Of a DNA stretch of 64,000 bases, positions 34,574-44,405 are shown one piece after another (positions within the stretch are counted from its first letter, which is position 1; every line of letters begins with the position of its first letter). Under the pieces are notes generated by a model. The model saw nothing but the letters and a program-made list of their open reading frames with translations. It ran no database searches and was not told where the DNA came from. The position numbers and the translations under genes were made by a program. This DNA comes from Campylobacter sp. RM16187 (lineage in GTDB: Bacteria > Campylobacterota > Campylobacteria > Campylobacterales > Campylobacteraceae), in the NCBI RefSeq assembly GCF_025319965.1, contig NZ_CP012549.1, forward strand, positions 1,885,754 through 1,949,753. Direction: 5' to 3'.

Positions 34574-35419
34574 ATGCGTATATTATTAATATTTCTTGTC
34601 ACAATCCAAATGATTGTCGCCGACTTTAAAAAAGTTGTGGCGATAGATTGGACTGCGGCTGAAATTTTAGGCTCTCTCGGATACGAAATAGCTGCTATAG
34701 GAGATAAAAGAAATTATAAAATTTGGGTTAAAGAACCCGAGCTTTCAGAAAATGTAGTCGATCTTGGACTTAGAATGCAACCGAATTTAGAAAGCCTTAT
34801 AAAGATCAAACCAGACATCACTATTATCCCTTCGTTTTTTAAATTTCATCAAAATACACTATCTCAATACTCCAATGTAGCTGTAATAGATGCATATAAA
34901 GATGGTAATTTATATGAAAATTTAATTAATGCAACAAAAGAGATAGCACAGCTGATAGACAGGGAAAAAGAAGCTGCGAATTTAATAAGTAGAAATGAAG
35001 AAATTTTTAAAATTTTAAAAGATAAGGTCAAATTTTTTACCTCTGCTCCAATAGCAGTAGTTCAGTTTATAGATAGTAAACGACTTAGAATTTACGGCAA
35101 AAACAGTATTTACGGTATAAGCCTGGAAAAGCTGGGACTAATAAATGCAATAAAAGATGAATTCGCCACAAATCTTTGGGGTATAGCCACTATACCTCTG
35201 ACTGCACTTTTTCATCTTCCAAACAACACAAGAATAGTAATAATCAAGCCAAACCCAATAAATATAGAATACGAACTAAAATTTAACAGCATTTACAGAG
35301 AGTTAAAATTATTCGAAAATCGAATAGAATTAGATCCTGTTTGGAGTGCAGGAGCTATAGCCAGTATGCAAAAATTCGCTTACAGACTGGTTTTTGAACT
35401 AAAAAGCCAGTTAAAATGA
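34574..35419 (+). CDS. fhuD: Hydroxamate siderophore-binding protein (FhuD-like)
   Basis: Periplasmic binding protein delivering a ferric hydroxamate to the permease. A short signal peptide (about residues 1-16) precedes FhuD-like sequence: VVAIDWTAAEILGSLGY, NYKIWVKEPELSENVVDLGLR and MQPNLESLIKIKPDI. This pattern is close to FhuD rather than FecB or BtuF. At 281 aa the length fits. It begins directly after the ATPase stop codon, and its stop overlaps the permease start by four bases. Confidence 0.82.
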   Translation: MRILLIFLVTIQMIVADFKKVVAIDWTAAEILGSLGYEIAAIGDKRNYKIWVKEPELSENVVDLGLRMQPNLESLIKIKPDITIIPSFFKFHQNTLSQYSNVAVIDAYKDGNLYENLINATKEIAQLIDREKEAANLISRNEEIFKILKDKVKFFTSAPIAVVQFIDSKRLRIYGKNSIYGISLEKLGLINAIKDEFATNLWGIATIPLTALFHLPNNTRIVIIKPNPINIEYELKFNSIYRELKLFENRIELDPVWSAGAIASMQKFAYRLVFELKSQLK

Positions 35420-37314
35420 AAAAACTGATTTTCACATTATTTGTTATATTTGTGATTTTAGTAGCAATTATTCTTTATTTAGAGGCAATTTCACTTATAG
35501 ATTATGATTTTCGGATTAGAAAACTTATTATTTTTAACTACACCCTACCTCGTATTGCAGTAGCTTTTATATGCGGGGCTTTTTTGGCAATAGCTACTGC
35601 AATCATGGCTCAAATCACACAAAATCCTCTAGCAAGCGATAGCACATTAGGGGTAGGAAGCGGTGCCGGATTTTTCATGTTGACCACAGCCTTATTTTTT
35701 CCAAATCTTGAGCCCAATAGTGTATTTAGCTCTTTTTTCGGAGCGATAATGGCGCTAGGAATACTTTTTATACTCTCGCTAAAACAAGGATTTTCAGTCT
35801 TTACAACAACTCTTTCCGGTCTTATTATAGGACTGTTTTTCAGTTCTTTGACCACACTTTTATTACTATTTTTTCAAGAGGAGAGCTATTTTGTCACTGT
35901 ATGGATGAGTGGAGATATGGCTCAAGATGGAGTCATGGACTTTTATCTCATGCTAATTTACTCCGCTCCCGCACTGATTTTAATCTTTTATTTTTCCAGC
36001 TCTTTTCATCTTTTTATCTTAGGAGACAGTGCTTGCAAGGCACTTGGGGTAAATATCGAACAAACACGTATAATAGGGCTTTTACTTGCGGCATATCTTA
36101 CCGCTATAACAGTAGCCTTTGTTGGCATAATAAGTTTTATAGGACTTGGGGCATACACTATAGTAGACAGGTTTAAATTTTCAAATTTCACTTCAAAGTT
36201 AGTATACTGCGGACTCTTTGGGGGCTTGCTTCTAGGTATTACGGATGAAATTTTAATGATCGTATTAAAAATAAGCAACATTAATCTACCCGCAGGAGGA
36301 ATAAGTGCATTTTTAGGCACTCCATTGCTTGTTTGGTTGATATTTTGGGGTATAAAAAACGGCGAAAGTGGCATAAAAACCAAAGCTACAAGAAAGGTAA
36401 GAAAAACAGGCAAAACATATCTTTTGATAATTTTATTCATAGCATTGGTTTTTGTTTGCATATTTTCTTTATTTTATGACTCGCAAAATTTTCAAACTGA
36501 AATTTTAAATGTTAGAATAAACAGGATTGTAGCCGCGCTCACAAGCGGAATAATGCTTGGTTTAATAGGAGTGGTTTTACAAAGCCTTAGTCACAACTCT
36601 ATGGCATCACCGGAACTTTTAGGCATTAATTCAGGAGTTAGCTTAGGGGTTTTAATTGCTATGTTTACAGCTCCCTTTTTAACCATACCCCTTGGTGTAT
36701 CAGGAGCTTTTTTAATGCTGGCTTTTATGATAACCTTAAACTACAAAAACGGAATGCTTCCTCAAAAAGTAATATTAACAGGCATGGCCATAATGGCATT
36801 TACAGGATCTGTAGAAAAAATTTTATTGACATGGGGAGATAGCAGAATTTATAACTTTATTAACTATGCCTCTGGTAGCACATATTCAGTAACCTCGACA
36901 TGGGCATTATTTATGGTCGTAGTAGCTATTTTTAGCACTATAGTAGGATTAATTTACTCAAAAGAGCTAGATATTTTAAGTCTTGGAGATATAAGCGCTT
37001 CAAGTCTGGGTCTAAATTTATTTAAATATCGCGGAATCTTATTTTTGTTTTGCGCAGGAGTTAGCTCTATAGCATCTCTTAGCATAGGGCCTATTAGCTT
37101 TATCGGACTTCTGGCTCCCCATATAGCATCATTTTTAGGATACCACAAAGCATCCCTAAAGATATTATCAGCCCTTTTAATAGGGGCTATTTTAATGGTG
37201 GTATCTGATTTTTTAGGAAGAACGCTAATAAGCCCGTATGAGATACCATCAGGACTTGTTTCGACGATAATCGGAAGTCTATATTTTGTGTTTATGATAA
37301 GAAATTTTAGATAA
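35416..37314 (+). CDS. fhuB: Siderophore permease, fused two-domain (FhuB-like)
   Basis: Inner-membrane permease for ferric siderophore made of two tandem FecCD domains (about residues 1-315 and 335-632), so one chain gives the whole channel as in E. coli FhuB. Each half has the family loop (QITQNPLASDSTLGVGSGAGF and QSLSHNSMASPELLGINSG) and the C-terminal coupling region (GIISFIGL and GPISFIGLLAPHIA). Its ATG overlaps the fhuD stop. Confidence 0.9.
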   Translation: MKKLIFTLFVIFVILVAIILYLEAISLIDYDFRIRKLIIFNYTLPRIAVAFICGAFLAIATAIMAQITQNPLASDSTLGVGSGAGFFMLTTALFFPNLEPNSVFSSFFGAIMALGILFILSLKQGFSVFTTTLSGLIIGLFFSSLTTLLLLFFQEESYFVTVWMSGDMAQDGVMDFYLMLIYSAPALILIFYFSSSFHLFILGDSACKALGVNIEQTRIIGLLLAAYLTAITVAFVGIISFIGLGAYTIVDRFKFSNFTSKLVYCGLFGGLLLGITDEILMIVLKISNINLPAGGISAFLGTPLLVWLIFWGIKNGESGIKTKATRKVRKTGKTYLLIILFIALVFVCIFSLFYDSQNFQTEILNVRINRIVAALTSGIMLGLIGVVLQSLSHNSMASPELLGINSGVSLGVLIAMFTAPFLTIPLGVSGAFLMLAFMITLNYKNGMLPQKVILTGMAIMAFTGSVEKILLTWGDSRIYNFINYASGSTYSVTSTWALFMVVVAIFSTIVGLIYSKELDILSLGDISASSLGLNLFKYRGILFLFCAGVSSIASLSIGPISFIGLLAPHIASFLGYHKASLKILSALLIGAILMVVSDFLGRTLISPYEIPSGLVSTIIGSLYFVFMIRNFR

Positions 37315-37334
37315 CTTCATAAAAAGGAGAAAAA

Positions 37335-39320
37335 ATGAGATGTTGCATAAGAGGTGGCATACTTCTTAGTTTAAGTGCTTGCATGCTTTTAGGAGCTCAA
37401 AGTGTAGAATTACAAGAGGTGTCCGTAGTAGGTTCGGTTGCAAAAGGAAGCGGTAAAATAGAATTTATGCAGCCAAACTCGACATCCGTAATTACTAAAG
37501 AAACAACTATGGAACAAGGAGCTACACAAATTGATAATGCCATAAAGTATGAGGCGGGTTTTATAAATCCTTACGGAACCGATCTTGATACTACGGACTG
37601 GATTAAGCTTAGAGGATTTAACGCCACAATTACCATGGATGGCGCCACTCCTTATAAGGGCGGCTATTTAGGAACTCAACACGATATTTACGGACTTGAG
37701 AGCATAGAGATAGTAAAAGGTGCCAATTCACTTCTTTACGGTGCTTCAAGTAGCGGAGGAGTAATAAATTTGGTAAGCAAAAGACCTACCGTAACTCCAT
37801 TTGGCGAAATAGGCATTAAGCTCGGAAACAAAAATCAAAGAGGGGTATTTTTTGACTTAAGCGACAATATTTTTACTGATAGAGTCAAGTTTCGCCTCGT
37901 GGGAAATTACGAGAAAAAGCATGGGGATGTTGATTTTACGCATAATAAGCACTACTATATAGCTCCTTCTTTGCTATTTTTGCTAGGAGACCATACAAGC
38001 CTCACTCTGCTTTCAAGCCACTCTAAAGACAAAGGCACCGGAGTAACGGCGTTTTATCCGTATCCAAACGTGATGAATGTAAAAAGAGGAGTAAGTCCTA
38101 GTTCAAGTAGCGATTTTTTAAGAAGAAACCAGAGCTCGTTTGGTTACGAGTTAACACATAATTTTACCGATAGTTTGAAATTTGATTCAAGCTACAAATT
38201 TAATAAAGAGGCAAAAGAGCAACTGGCTACGCTTTATGTAGGATTTTTTGGAGTAACGTTAGTAGATGCGAGCGCAAATTCACACACTCTTGATAATCGC
38301 CTTACTTACGAATTTAAAGGCGAAAATATCAAAAATTTAACAACATTCGGATTTGATTATCGCAAAATAAAAACTGACGGAATTTATGGCTTTTCCAGCA
38401 CTGCGGCTTGGCCTATCGGAACAAGACCAAGTGTGGCTAAACCAAATACGGCTTTAAAATACTTCGTAGATCAGTCTCAACTTGGTCTTTACCTAAATAA
38501 CCAAGCAACCTTTTTTAATAACTTTATAGTAAATGCGGCGATTCGCTACGACAAACTAAAAGAAAATTCCGATACCCTTGGCACTAAAAACGACTACGAC
38601 ATATCAAAAACCACTTATCAAGTAGGATTGATGTATAATCTTGATACGCTTGGACTGATGCCTTTTATAAACTACTCCGAATCATTTACTCCGGTAGTGG
38701 GCAGCAACAGTGCCGTAGGATATAAGCCTATAGAAGGCAGACAATATGAAGTCGGCATAAAATACCTTCCTGATTTTGTTGACGGTGAATTTAGCCTATC
38801 GTATTTTGATATAGAGGAGAAAAACTCTCTTGTAGGAGGTATGGTTGGCGGACTATATATCCAAAGCCAAGCAGGAAAACAACAAACAAAAGGGTTGGAG
38901 CTAAGCTCAAATTTAAACTTAGTTGATAATTTAAATTGGCTTATATCATATACTCACTATATAGACTCAAAAACACATAGCGGGGCAAAGGGAGATATAG
39001 TAGCCAAAACTCCTTTAGTTCCTAAAAACACACTATCATCGTTTTTAACATATAAATTTAATATATCCGATAACCAAAACTTAAAATTGGGTGGCGGTAT
39101 AAGATACACAAGTTCTATTCCCGATGGTAGCGTAAGCGGATATGAGTCCGCATCATATACTTTGCTTGATGCAATGGCTGAGTATCAATATAAAAATTTT
39201 AGTGCTTCTATAAACGTAAATAATCTAACAGATAAAGAGTATTTTTCGGGATGCGACGGATACTTTTGCTACTATGGCGAAGGATTGCGCGCCACTTTGA
39301 CCGCCAAATATAGATGGTAA
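37335..39320 (+). CDS. TonB-dependent siderophore receptor (FhuA/FoxA-like)
   Basis: Outer-membrane receptor importing a ferric siderophore with TonB energy. A signal peptide (residues 1-21, ending LLGAQS) is followed by a TonB-box-like region (ELQEVSVVG), the plug domain (SIEIVKGANSLLYGASSSGGVINLVSKRP) and a 22-strand barrel ending in the aromatic residue of LTAKYRW. Length (661 aa) is usual. It lies 20 bases after fhuB with a good AAAGGAG site. Together with FhuCDB-like proteins it suggests hydroxamate siderophore use. A hairpin follows. Confidence 0.9.
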   Translation: MRCCIRGGILLSLSACMLLGAQSVELQEVSVVGSVAKGSGKIEFMQPNSTSVITKETTMEQGATQIDNAIKYEAGFINPYGTDLDTTDWIKLRGFNATITMDGATPYKGGYLGTQHDIYGLESIEIVKGANSLLYGASSSGGVINLVSKRPTVTPFGEIGIKLGNKNQRGVFFDLSDNIFTDRVKFRLVGNYEKKHGDVDFTHNKHYYIAPSLLFLLGDHTSLTLLSSHSKDKGTGVTAFYPYPNVMNVKRGVSPSSSSDFLRRNQSSFGYELTHNFTDSLKFDSSYKFNKEAKEQLATLYVGFFGVTLVDASANSHTLDNRLTYEFKGENIKNLTTFGFDYRKIKTDGIYGFSSTAAWPIGTRPSVAKPNTALKYFVDQSQLGLYLNNQATFFNNFIVNAAIRYDKLKENSDTLGTKNDYDISKTTYQVGLMYNLDTLGLMPFINYSESFTPVVGSNSAVGYKPIEGRQYEVGIKYLPDFVDGEFSLSYFDIEEKNSLVGGMVGGLYIQSQAGKQQTKGLELSSNLNLVDNLNWLISYTHYIDSKTHSGAKGDIVAKTPLVPKNTLSSFLTYKFNISDNQNLKLGGGIRYTSSIPDGSVSGYESASYTLLDAMAEYQYKNFSASINVNNLTDKEYFSGCDGYFCYYGEGLRATLTAKYRW

Positions 39321-39325
39321 GCTTA

Positions 39326-39357
39326 ATTGTCAAAGGGTATTTATATCCTTTGACAAT
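39326..39357 (+). terminator. Hairpin terminator after the siderophore receptor gene
   Basis: An 11-bp perfect stem ATTGTCAAAGG / CCTTTGACAAT, loop of about 10, without a long T-run. It separates the iron operon from the flagellar genes. Confidence 0.6.
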
Positions 39358-39400
39358 ACTACAAAAAATAAATTCATCCGATTTTTAATTCTAATCAATT

Positions 39401-39417
39401 TTGGAATAAATTTTGCA
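39401..39417 (+). promoter_or_regulatory. Sigma-54 promoter of fliK-flgD-flgE
   Basis: TTGGAATAAATTTTGCA has the invariant GG (39403-39404) and GC (39415-39416) exactly ten bases apart, 36 bases before the fliK start. RpoN control of hook genes is established in Campylobacter, and the second hook gene in this window has the same element at the same distance. Confidence 0.8.
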
Positions 39418-39452
39418 TATACTTTAGAAGTTAAAATCTAAAAGGGAAAGTT

Positions 39453-40916
39453 ATGCAAACCGCAGGAAATAATATCCTATCCTTTGACGCTAGTATAGCT
39501 GGCGGTATCAAACAACAAACAAATACCAATAAAAGCGATGAAGACAGTGGTGAATTTTTGTCTATGGTTCTTGAGGCTGCGGCTAATAAAGGTGAAAATT
39601 TAAGTGAAAGAGATCTAAAAGATATAGCCAATTCCGTAAATATGTCTGCTCAAAAAAAGAGTCAAGCCAAACAAAACAAAGAGATTATAAACGCAAAGGA
39701 AATTTTAGGAGAAGATACGGCTTCGGGGCTTTTTGAAAATGCTACTTTTATGCAGCTTTTACAAATTTTAGAGATGTTAAACGGTGGAGAAAAGATAAGT
39801 AAATTTCCAAATTTTAGCACTCAACTTGCAAAGGTTTTATCTGTCGAAAGCAATATAAATGAGCTGAAAAACGCTAAAAATATAAAAGAACTTATCCATA
39901 TAGCCAAAAAGCTAAATTTAGGGCTTGAAAAGATAACTATCACAAAAGAGCAGACCGGTGAACTAAATGCAAAATTTCCAAATTTGGCAAAAAACAGTTT
40001 TTTTACGACAATAATTCCTCAAAAGCAGTTATTTAGCGCTGATTTAAAAGCAAAAATAGAAGATGAGATTGAGCTCACAAGAAGTATCGATGAAACTACA
40101 AAATTAAATAGACTACTGAAAGAGATTTCTAAGGATATGGGCGATGAGGCTAAATCCAATTTGTTACAAGATAAGCAGATGCTAAAAAATAGTGAAACCT
40201 TAAAGGATGTTCGGGTTTTACAGTCCCAAAATCAACTCTCAAATGAAAATTTGAACAAAAGCGTAGCCTCAAATGAAACCATAAAAGAGGCAATTTCTCA
40301 AAATACTCAAAAAGAGTTTACAAAAACAGATCTGATTAAAAATGAGAATTTAAAAGGAGATGAGAAAAATTTAAACTCAAGCAAGATAAATTTACAAACC
40401 CTGCTCTATCCAGAAAAAGAACAAAGCGAAGCTAGCGGCGAACAAAATAGCCAAAATAGCGAAAGCGAGCTAAATTCGATGGTGCGCGAGATAATGCAAA
40501 ACGCAAGAAGTCAGAGTAAAAATTTACAGCTTGTAAGGCAGACCTTTGATAATTTCAATACCACTCTAAAAGAGCAAGTAGATGCTTATAAATCGCCATT
40601 TATGAGGTTTAATATAACTCTTAATCCTCTAAATTTGGGCGAAGTTGAGATCACGATGGTGAATCGCGGAAACAATCTGCATATAAATTTTAACTCCACA
40701 ACTCAGACCATGAATCTATTTTTGCAAAATCAGGCGGAATTTAAAGCCAGCCTAGTAAATATGGGCTTTACTGAGCTTGAGATGAATTTCAGCGATCAAA
40801 ATCATAAAAGAGAGCAAGGAAGCAAGGCATATAAGGGATCAAATTTTAGTGATAGCGAAGAGATACAGATAGCGGAACAGCCTTTGCTTGAAATCGTATT
40901 GCCAAGATACATATAA
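39453..40916 (+). CDS. fliK: Flagellar hook-length control protein FliK
   Basis: Measures hook length and switches export specificity. The N-terminal two thirds are low-complexity, rich in Lys, Asn, Ser and Glu (the variable ruler part). The C-terminal domain (FNITLNPLNLGEVEITMVN, then FLQNQAEFKASLVNMGF) is the conserved FliK export-switch domain. At 487 aa the length fits. It opens the fliK-flgD-flgE operon. Confidence 0.88.
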   Translation: MQTAGNNILSFDASIAGGIKQQTNTNKSDEDSGEFLSMVLEAAANKGENLSERDLKDIANSVNMSAQKKSQAKQNKEIINAKEILGEDTASGLFENATFMQLLQILEMLNGGEKISKFPNFSTQLAKVLSVESNINELKNAKNIKELIHIAKKLNLGLEKITITKEQTGELNAKFPNLAKNSFFTTIIPQKQLFSADLKAKIEDEIELTRSIDETTKLNRLLKEISKDMGDEAKSNLLQDKQMLKNSETLKDVRVLQSQNQLSNENLNKSVASNETIKEAISQNTQKEFTKTDLIKNENLKGDEKNLNSSKINLQTLLYPEKEQSEASGEQNSQNSESELNSMVREIMQNARSQSKNLQLVRQTFDNFNTTLKEQVDAYKSPFMRFNITLNPLNLGEVEITMVNRGNNLHINFNSTTQTMNLFLQNQAEFKASLVNMGFTELEMNFSDQNHKREQGSKAYKGSNFSDSEEIQIAEQPLLEIVLPRYI

Positions 40917-40936
40917 GAATTTAAAAGGATAAAAAT

Positions 40937-41662
40937 ATGGCCATAAACACAAATAATAAAATACCTACAAACGAATTTACAGTTGATAAACTAAAGGCAA
41001 AAAAAGAGGCTGAAGCTCTAGCTAAAGCTGATGGCACAAACCCCGGCGCACAGCTTGATAAGGATGCTTTTATGAAGCTTTTACTAACAGAACTTCAGTA
41101 TCAAGATCCCACAAGTCCGATGGATAGCGAAAAGATGCTAACTCAAACCTCGCAGCTTGCTACACTTGAAACTCAAGAGAATACAAACCAGATGATGAAA
41201 AAATTAGCCGAGCAGCTAAAGGCTAGCACAAGTATGTATGCGGTTTCCGCTCTTGGCAAAATGGCTACTTTGGGCGAAAGCTCCATAATCAAAGAAGATG
41301 GCATGTCTACTATAACCTCGATGGCGTTTTTAGAAGCGGACGGCAAAACAGGAACTATAAAAATAAAAAACACAGACGGACAAATTATCAGAAAGATAGA
41401 ATTCGGAAATGCGAAGGCTGGTATTATGGAGTTTGAATGGGACGGCAAAGATCAATCCGGCAACGAAGTAAAAGCCGGAGTTTACGGAGTGGAGATAAGC
41501 TATCAGGATAAAGATGGTAAAGAACACAATTCTAGCATAGGCAAGTATCCTGTGGAGGGGATCAAATTTGTTAACGGAGAGGCTCAGATAAAAGTAGGCG
41601 GACTATATGTCGCAATGGATAAGATTAGGGAATTTACAGAGCCAACCAAAAAAGAGGGATAA
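40937..41662 (+). CDS. flgD: Flagellar hook capping protein FlgD
   Basis: Scaffold cap needed for polymerisation of the hook. The N-terminal conserved part is QLDKDAFMKLLLTELQYQDPTSPMDS, followed by a FlgD Ig/tudor-like C-terminal region (GIMEFEWDGKDQSGNEVKAGVYG). Length (241 aa) is typical. It is between fliK and flgE with short gaps. Confidence 0.93.
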   Translation: MAINTNNKIPTNEFTVDKLKAKKEAEALAKADGTNPGAQLDKDAFMKLLLTELQYQDPTSPMDSEKMLTQTSQLATLETQENTNQMMKKLAEQLKASTSMYAVSALGKMATLGESSIIKEDGMSTITSMAFLEADGKTGTIKIKNTDGQIIRKIEFGNAKAGIMEFEWDGKDQSGNEVKAGVYGVEISYQDKDGKEHNSSIGKYPVEGIKFVNGEAQIKVGGLYVAMDKIREFTEPTKKEG

Positions 41663-41665
41663 GTC

Positions 41666-43291
41666 ATGATAAGAGGTTTTTACAACGGTATAAGCGGGAT
41701 TAAAACTCATAGCTTCGGTATGGATGTATGGGCAACCAATATCTCTAATATAAATAACGTAGGATTTACCGCCTCTATTCCAGAGTTTAAAAACACTTTT
41801 TATCAAAGTCTCGCCAATGCGGGAAATAATCCTACTACAGATCAAGTAGGGCTCGGCTCTATGGGTGCTACGACAGCTCTTAGCTTTTATAAACAAGGCT
41901 CAATGATGCCTACCGATAATAAACTTGATATGGCTATACAAGGCGAAGGATTTTTCGGGGTTTTAGATAGTAACGGAGAGACATACTACACAAGAGCCGG
42001 TTCGTTCGGCGTAGATAAAGATGGATATTTAGTAGATAACGAGGGAAGATATGTAATGGGTACTCAAAATACCCTTTCAAAAGCCACTCCAAGTAAAAAC
42101 GCTCTGCAAATTTTTGGCAAGACAAATTCGGCAACACCATATCTTGACGCCTATACCTTAAGCGAACTTGGCGATCTTGATTTAGGAGAGATAGACTCTC
42201 AAAGCAAAATAAAGCTTCCGGATTTTTTATATCTTCCGGCTAAGGACACTACAAACGTATCTTATAAAGGCAATCTAAATTCGGAAAGCATAAGAGAACA
42301 AGTAGAGATCGCAATAGACGAGAAGAGCTATACAAGCGTTTTAGACGAAGAAAATAAAAGAATAAATTTAAACGGACAAATCACTCCAAACGAAACCATA
42401 TTTGAACCAAAAGAAGGAAATATGGTAAAAGTAAATTTAACCGATGCAAACGGAGTTAAAACAACACTAATAGGCACGATTGACAAAGACGGAAACTGGA
42501 AGATAGATGAGCTTTTGCCATCAACTTTTGATCTAACTAAACCGCTTAACATATCAGCCACTCTTACCACAACTCAAGAGAAGGCAAATCAAGAGAAATT
42601 TGCAACCGAGCTATACGTCAAAAACGGTGACAAAAACTTACTTACAATAGATTTCACCAAACGCCTTCCAGCAACTGGAAATTCAACTATTTGGGATGCT
42701 GTGGCTACAGTTACGGCGCCTGATAAAAGCGTGATTTCAATCTCAAAAGGCACATTAGCCTTTGGCGAAAACGGAACTTTGGTAGAAAATACATTAGGTG
42801 ATATAAAAAACGGCGAAATACCATTAAAAATTGACTTTGGCTCACAGACTCCAGCCGGATATTCAGGGCTTACAAGCACTCCAAATCCAAAAACCTTATC
42901 GGTAACAAAAGATGGCGCTATGGAGGGAATCATAAAAGAATATCATACAAATAGCAGTGGAAATATCCTGGCGAGCTTTAGCAACGGCGGAGTTCTTTCG
43001 GTAGCCAAACTTGCACTGTATCACTTTCAAAACGACCAAGGGCTAACCAAACTAGGTGATAATATCTATGCAAAGAGCGCAAACTCAGGAGATGCGATAT
43101 TTTATAAAAATGCAGAGGGAAAGACAACATACGGCTCAAAAATAGCAAGCAATATGCTTGAAATGTCAAATGTCAATCTTGCTCAAGCCTTAACAGAGAT
43201 AATAGCCATACAAAAGGCCTATGACGCAAACGCAAAAAGCATAACCACAAGCGATGATCTGATTAAAACCGCTATAAATTTAAAACGATAG
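41666..43291 (+). CDS. flgE: Flagellar hook protein FlgE (first copy)
   Basis: Hook or hook-like subunit exported by the flagellar type III apparatus. The N-terminal rod/hook domain (FYNGISGIKTHSFGMDVWATNISNINNVGF) and the C-terminal helix (MSNVNLAQALTEIIAIQKAYDANAKSITTSDDLI) are conserved; the centre is variable. Length is 541 aa, like the Cj0043-type FlgE I recall. A second, longer hook gene is at 57.8 kb. GAGGG precedes the ATG. Confidence 0.9.
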   Translation: MIRGFYNGISGIKTHSFGMDVWATNISNINNVGFTASIPEFKNTFYQSLANAGNNPTTDQVGLGSMGATTALSFYKQGSMMPTDNKLDMAIQGEGFFGVLDSNGETYYTRAGSFGVDKDGYLVDNEGRYVMGTQNTLSKATPSKNALQIFGKTNSATPYLDAYTLSELGDLDLGEIDSQSKIKLPDFLYLPAKDTTNVSYKGNLNSESIREQVEIAIDEKSYTSVLDEENKRINLNGQITPNETIFEPKEGNMVKVNLTDANGVKTTLIGTIDKDGNWKIDELLPSTFDLTKPLNISATLTTTQEKANQEKFATELYVKNGDKNLLTIDFTKRLPATGNSTIWDAVATVTAPDKSVISISKGTLAFGENGTLVENTLGDIKNGEIPLKIDFGSQTPAGYSGLTSTPNPKTLSVTKDGAMEGIIKEYHTNSSGNILASFSNGGVLSVAKLALYHFQNDQGLTKLGDNIYAKSANSGDAIFYKNAEGKTTYGSKIASNMLEMSNVNLAQALTEIIAIQKAYDANAKSITTSDDLIKTAINLKR

Positions 43292-43382
43292 TCTATTGGT
43301 AAAATCAATACAAGACTTTGTTTAGCAATTTTTAGATAAAATCGCTTTATTTTAAACACTAATATAATTAAGGCAAAATTTT

Positions 43383-44405
43383 ATGGATAGAAAAAGAATT
43401 TATAATCCAAATTCCAATGAGACATTGACAGATAGACGCGTATTTAACGGAAATCCTCACGGGATTTTAAATTTCACTAAGGCAAAATATCAATGGGCGC
43501 TTAAGCTTTGGGATCTAATGGAGGCAAATACATGGTTTCCAAAAGAGGTTGATACGACAGACGATGTGCGCGACTATGCACACAATCTAACGGAGGCTGA
43601 AAAGAGGATGTATGATCTGGTATGGAGCCAGCTCATCTCTATGGACAGCTTTCAGACAAACAACCTAGCCGATAACATAAACCCATATATAACAGCACCA
43701 GAAATTAACGCCTGCCTAGCTCGCCAAGCCTACGAAGAGGCAAACCACTCCAAAAGCTATGCTGTTATGGTAGAGGCAATCTGCGACAATACCGATCTCA
43801 TCTACGAAATGGAAAAATATGACGACGTTTTACGCGAGAAAAACGACTATATCTCAAGCGTATACGAGGAGCTTGCGGGAGAAGTTACAGATGAAAAGCT
43901 TCTACTTGCAATGGTAGCAAATCAAATTTTAGAAGGAATTTATTTTTATAGCGGATTTACGGCGATCTATGCTCTGGCAAGAGCGGGCAAGATGCTAGGT
44001 TCGGCTCAGATGATACGCTTCATTCAAAGAGACGAGATAACTCACCTTTTACTATTCCAAAATATGATAAATTCTGTTAGAAAAGAGAGGCCCGATCTAT
44101 TTACTCTTGAAATAGAGGACAAAATTTACGAAATGTTTAAAAAGGCCGGAGAGCTTGAGATAAAGTGGGGAAAATACATCACTCAAAATCAAATCATGGG
44201 CTTTACGGACGATATCATTGAAGAGTATATCCACTATCTTATAGATCAGCGCCTTGTGGCTATCGGACTAAATAGAATATACAATGCCAAACACCCTATA
44301 AAATGGGTCGATGACTTTGCTCAATTTAATGATCAAAAGGCAAATTTCTTCGAAAGTAAAGTTACAAACTACTCAAAAGGAAGCTTAAGCTTTGACGACT
44401 TCTAA
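43383..44405 (+). CDS. nrdB: Class I ribonucleotide reductase small subunit
   Basis: Di-iron radical subunit of aerobic ribonucleotide reductase. Metal-ligand helices are visible: SQLISMDSFQTNN, RQAYEEANHSKSY (EANH), QILEGIYFYSGF and QRDEITHLL. The C-terminus ends in the acidic tail (SLSFDDF) that docks to NrdA. Length (340 aa) is normal. The cell therefore has class I and class III enzymes; nrdA is not in the window. The nitrilase-family gene overlaps its 3' end by 14 bases. Confidence 0.95.
   Translation: MDRKRIYNPNSNETLTDRRVFNGNPHGILNFTKAKYQWALKLWDLMEANTWFPKEVDTTDDVRDYAHNLTEAEKRMYDLVWSQLISMDSFQTNNLADNINPYITAPEINACLARQAYEEANHSKSYAVMVEAICDNTDLIYEMEKYDDVLREKNDYISSVYEELAGEVTDEKLLLAMVANQILEGIYFYSGFTAIYALARAGKMLGSAQMIRFIQRDEITHLLLFQNMINSVRKERPDLFTLEIEDKIYEMFKKAGELEIKWGKYITQNQIMGFTDDIIEEYIHYLIDQRLVAIGLNRIYNAKHPIKWVDDFAQFNDQKANFFESKVTNYSKGSLSFDDF

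Noticed and set aside
41666..43291. Shorter flgE as a degenerate duplicate
   Set aside because: Both ends of the hook domain are intact, it lies in a conserved operon and has a promoter, so it is a real gene.
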